DNA of 64,000 nucleotides. Source: Bin80 sp964503085. Lineage in GTDB: Bacteria; Bacteroidota; Rhodothermia; Rhodothermales; Bin80. The DNA is taken from positions 1-64,000 of the forward strand of contig CAZCYQ010000004.1 of the NCBI GenBank assembly GCA_964503085.1, written 5' to 3'. Each line of letters starts with the position of its first letter. Position 1 is the stretch's first letter. The notes under the pieces are model-generated. The model saw only the letters and a program-made list of their open reading frames with translations, ran no database searches and was not told where the DNA came from. The position numbers and the translations under genes are program-made. Positions 61,346-64,000 of this stretch are shown here, one piece after another.

Positions 61346-61864
61346 ATGCCGTACCCGGAGCATTTTGTATCCCCAATGCGTCAGGAGCTTACTCGACTAG
61401 GTGTTGAGGAGTTGAAAACTGCCGCGGATGTTGACACTGCGTTTGATATGGATTCAAATCAAACACAGCTTCTCGTAATCAATTCTGTGTGCGGATGTGC
61501 GGCAGCCATGGCGCGACCAGCTGTTGCCTTGGCAATGCAGCATGCAACAAAGCCGGATCGGGCAGTGACTGTATTTGCCGGACAGGATCTTGAGGCAACC
61601 GTGCGTGCACGTGATTATCTGGTAGGTATTCCCCCTTCCTCTCCCTTCATGGCCCTCATCAAAGGTGGAGATGTAGCGTACGTAATTGAACGGAGGCACA
61701 TTGAGGGGCGCAGTGCCCAGGCTATCGCACTGGACCTGGTTGGAGCATTCGACCGATTTTGTGGGACGGACGCTACGGCGGACGATGGCCCGGAAAGCCC
61801 AGAAACGATGGGCAGCCATGCTGAGAATCCGATATCCTCGACATTTCGTTCGATAATGCGCTGA
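61346..61864 (+). CDS. BrxA/BrxB-family bacilliredoxin
   Basis: A 172-residue thioredoxin-fold protein with the family's CGC motif (NSVCGCAAAMARP). It also has MPYPEHFVSPMRQELTRLG, TVFAGQDLEATVRARDYL and PPSSPFMALIKGGDVAYVIERRHIEG. Bacilliredoxins remove bacillithiol (or a similar thiol) from oxidised proteins. The ATG at 61346 is the conserved family start; codons upstream are open but begin with TTG. It is divergent from the NlpC/P60-like gene. The phylum is known to use bacillithiol in part, which fits. Confidence 0.92.
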   Translation: MPYPEHFVSPMRQELTRLGVEELKTAADVDTAFDMDSNQTQLLVINSVCGCAAAMARPAVALAMQHATKPDRAVTVFAGQDLEATVRARDYLVGIPPSSPFMALIKGGDVAYVIERRHIEGRSAQAIALDLVGAFDRFCGTDATADDGPESPETMGSHAENPISSTFRSIMR

Positions 61865-61923
61865 GCGCAGCCCGCTCCGCAGTCACCGATGCGCTCTATT
61901 CGTGTAGTGCGCTACAACCATCA

Positions 61924-61954
61924 CGGGCCGGTGCACGCTGCGCGCACCGACCCG
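61924..61954. terminator. Strong GC hairpin between convergent genes
   Basis: Eleven-base arms (CGGGCCGGTGC at 61924-61934 and GCACCGACCCG at 61944-61954) pair fully on the minus strand with one G-U pair, around a nine-base loop. It lies between the bacilliredoxin gene and the choice-of-anchor-B gene that ends at 62021. A short TTT follows on the plus side. This is the best terminator candidate of the window and could serve both genes. Confidence 0.6.
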
Positions 61955-62020
61955 TTTCGAAGGACCCAGCCCTGCAAACCCCAAGGCAGATCCCGTCTGA
62001 GGGATGAGCGTGTTCTCGGA

Positions 62021-64000
62021 CTAAAGCCCCAGATCACGTTTTTTGAGTAAAAAGAGCCCTTCGTCAATACCGGTTACAGCAATGGTGCCGCTTTCGAAGT
62101 AAGGATAATTGCTCCATGAACCGATGAAGCCGGGGGCATCTGGAATCAGTGTGACCATATCAAAGTGGCCGACCTCCACAGGATTACTTCGATCACTGAT
62201 ATCAAATATGCGCAGGCCGCTGGCGTAATTGGACTGGTACATGAAGTCGCCCTGGATGTACAGATTGTGATCACTGGAGGCGTTTCCAGAATAATATTCG
62301 TCGACTAGCTGCGGATCTTCCAAGTCTATGACATCCCATACGAGCGTACGGGTTCCATCTATGTTACCACTCATTTCATCCAGCTCATCATTCATATAGT
62401 AGAAGGCGTGATCATCTGTAAGCCAACCCTGGTGTGCGTAGGATACATTGGGATAGCTGGCATTGGAGAGCGCAATCGGATTCTCCTTGTCCGTGACGTC
62501 AGCAATACTGAGCGCGGTCTCGTTTGAATTGAAGCAGACCTCTTGATTTTGATATCTGGTATCCGGGCCCTCATAGATTACACATTGTGCATCGTGGCTA
62601 TATCCAGTACCACTTCGGCCTGTTTCGGTATCCGAAAAACAACCGGTGAACTCGGGATTTAACGGATCCGTGAGATTCACCATGTGCAATCCTCCTCCGC
62701 ACGTTTCTCCGCTACCGCCGACTCCCACGATATAGGCGTAGCCGCTGGCTTCGTTGATTACGATATTATGTGCACTGCCGACCCCTTCATAGACGGTGAG
62801 GGGTGAAAAATCTGCGGGCATTTCCTGAACATCTCGCAGCATACGCAAGTCGAATACCTGCATACCATGGGGGCCGGCACCATCTGCTACAATGAACGCA
62901 TGATCATTGTAAACTTTGATGTCGCGCCAGCTGCTTGGGCGCGCCCCTTCGGTCAGAGGCAGGTCACCAACAAAGACGGGCATTGCAGGGTCGGATATGT
63001 CAACGAAGGCGGTGCCGTCGGTGCGGCCGACGAGCGCGTATTCCTTGCCGGTTTCGGGGTCAGTCCAGCCCCAAATGTCATTCAGGCTCGTATTTGCTCC
63101 GCCACCAAGATCCTTGATGGAAACGAAGGAGAGCATATCAACATTGTTGCATCCGAATTGGTCTGCCTGCCCGCCGTCGCAGTCAGCAGGGCCTGAACTG
63201 GCCAACGTGACCTCCGGGACCATCGCCAGCCGTCCTGTACGATTCAGGTTCGCGTCTGTAAAGACTATGGCTCCGAGTCCATAGTTCGGTCCGGAAGCCA
63301 GAAGTGCAACTTGATCTCCGTGAACAGCAACAGCACGCCCAAGGCCACCCTCCGTGTCCCCAGGCTCAAGACTGGCATTAAGCGTCCATGCATCACCATC
63401 CTTGACGTATTTGTTGAAACCTGTATCTTCATTTACCAGCAGATACGTTCCGCCCGCCTGCATGGTGAGTCGGCCGAACGCCGCAGCTTGTATGCTCATA
63501 AGACTGTCCAAGGCTATACCGGTCGACCAAACGCCTGTATCCCCTTTCATCAATTCAAGTACCGGTCCAGTAGCAGAGGTAGCAGTAAATCTGACGGGGC
63601 CTTCCTCCCGTTGCCTCCGATCTCTGAAGGACAGCCCGGGAGCGGGTGCTATAACATTGCCTGAATCCAGTACGAAAAGGGATCTGCCGAGTCTGTGATT
63701 TCCCGGAGATGTGAGCTCTGCTTCTTGCATGTATCCATCTTCGGAGTGTGAGAAAACGTACACAGCACCAGCCAGATCATCACGATCGGGAGCGCCCACA
63801 AAAACACGTTCGCCATCGGTAGCTACGCTGCCGCCGAAACCATCATCTTCCCCGGGCATGTCTGCCAAGACCGTATATGAGGATGGGGAATCCGTACCGG
63901 CGCCATGAATAACATGTGCCGAATTGTTGCCGGGTGCCCCGATCACTAGCAAATCACCGTACAAATCCATAGCGGACCCAAATCCAGAGGTGCTATCGGG
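62021..64000 (-). CDS. Choice-of-anchor B family exported protein, 5' partial
   Basis: At least 659 residues; the frame runs off the window (64000), so the N-terminus with its signal is missing. The visible N-terminal part has FG-GAP-type propeller repeats (GFGGSVATDGERVFVGAPDR, GDLLVIGAPGNNSAH). The C-terminal about 400 residues match the choice-of-anchor-B/LVIVD type: DIWGWTDPETGKEYALVGRT, VFVGDLPLTEGARPSSWRDI, SHDAQCVIYEGPDTRY, DHNLYIQGDFMYQSNYASGLRIF. Paired Cys residues (CGGG, CFSD) suggest disulfides. No sorting tail is seen at the C-terminus (ends LFLLKKRDLGL). Such proteins are common in marine Bacteroidota-like genomes; function is unknown. Confidence 0.88.
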   Translation of the reverse strand, partial: PDSTSGFGSAMDLYGDLLVIGAPGNNSAHVIHGAGTDSPSSYTVLADMPGEDDGFGGSVATDGERVFVGAPDRDDLAGAVYVFSHSEDGYMQEAELTSPGNHRLGRSLFVLDSGNVIAPAPGLSFRDRRQREEGPVRFTATSATGPVLELMKGDTGVWSTGIALDSLMSIQAAAFGRLTMQAGGTYLLVNEDTGFNKYVKDGDAWTLNASLEPGDTEGGLGRAVAVHGDQVALLASGPNYGLGAIVFTDANLNRTGRLAMVPEVTLASSGPADCDGGQADQFGCNNVDMLSFVSIKDLGGGANTSLNDIWGWTDPETGKEYALVGRTDGTAFVDISDPAMPVFVGDLPLTEGARPSSWRDIKVYNDHAFIVADGAGPHGMQVFDLRMLRDVQEMPADFSPLTVYEGVGSAHNIVINEASGYAYIVGVGGSGETCGGGLHMVNLTDPLNPEFTGCFSDTETGRSGTGYSHDAQCVIYEGPDTRYQNQEVCFNSNETALSIADVTDKENPIALSNASYPNVSYAHQGWLTDDHAFYYMNDELDEMSGNIDGTRTLVWDVIDLEDPQLVDEYYSGNASSDHNLYIQGDFMYQSNYASGLRIFDISDRSNPVEVGHFDMVTLIPDAPGFIGSWSNYPYFESGTIAVTGIDEGLFLLKKRDLGL

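Overview
The window looks like a marine or halophilic member of the Bacteroidota/Rhodothermota group, most likely Rhodothermia or Balneolia. The reasons are: C-terminal type IX secretion (T9SS) sorting tails on exported proteins, a PorV/PorQ-family outer-membrane protein, a TonB-dependent receptor with an N-terminal carboxypeptidase-regulatory-like domain, a BrxA/B bacilliredoxin, a choice-of-anchor-B protein, and G+C close to half. No rRNA, tRNA, CRISPR array, insertion sequence or phage gene was recognised.

Layout. (a) 1-15.2 kb is mostly housekeeping. It holds an exported S9 peptidase, then a minus-strand run pheA-argS-FAD oxidase-rodA-mrdA. Divergent from it, on the plus strand, are a large exported metalloprotease-like/beta-propeller/barrel fusion, pyrD and an Sfp-type phosphopantetheinyl transferase. 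(b) 15.4-49.6 kb is a large carbohydrate locus. Its minus-strand arm reads, in transcription order, TonB receptor, exported tail-bearing protein, PorV-like protein, GH38-type mannosidase with a T9SS tail, sugar ABC importer (binding protein and two permeases, no ATPase), a second GH38-type enzyme, a tail-bearing exported protein, a DUF4185-type propeller, a six-hairpin glycosidase-like protein, an APH-type kinase and a divergent enolase. After a gap come an APC/UspA transporter, the stump of an SLC13 transporter, a paralogous six-hairpin protein, an esterase lipoprotein and a propeller lipoprotein. The plus-strand arm (45.5-49.6 kb) holds an SDR dehydrogenase, an enolase-superfamily sugar-acid dehydratase, an SMP-30 lactonase and a mutarotase-fold protein, the signature of oxidative, non-phosphorylative sugar catabolism. 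(c) 50-64 kb is again mostly housekeeping: a CDF cation exporter, phoH, dapF, a TPR lipoprotein, a trans-sulfuration PLP enzyme, a PpiD-like chaperone, rpmA-rplU, an FAH-family hydrolase, ltaE, greA, an NlpC/P60-fold lipoprotein without its catalytic cysteine, a bacilliredoxin and the truncated start of a choice-of-anchor-B protein.

How the carbohydrate locus may work (inference). GH38-type enzymes exported through the outer membrane, one of them translationally coupled to a dedicated PorV-like protein, would trim a mannose-type or related glycan outside the cell. The TonB receptor would bring fragments into the periplasm without a SusD partner, and the ABC importer would carry sugars across the inner membrane. 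The two cytoplasmic six-hairpin proteins would cleave the remaining linkages, and the released sugar would be oxidised, lactonised, hydrolysed and dehydrated by the plus-strand cassette. The kinase and the unusual enolase at the end of the minus arm suggest a further, unassigned step. The most unusual points are the enolase with substitutions at two conserved active-site positions, the PorV-cargo coupling, the ABC permease with no standard start codon, the Cys-less NlpC/P60 protein, and the cluster of inverted repeats in the divergent control region.
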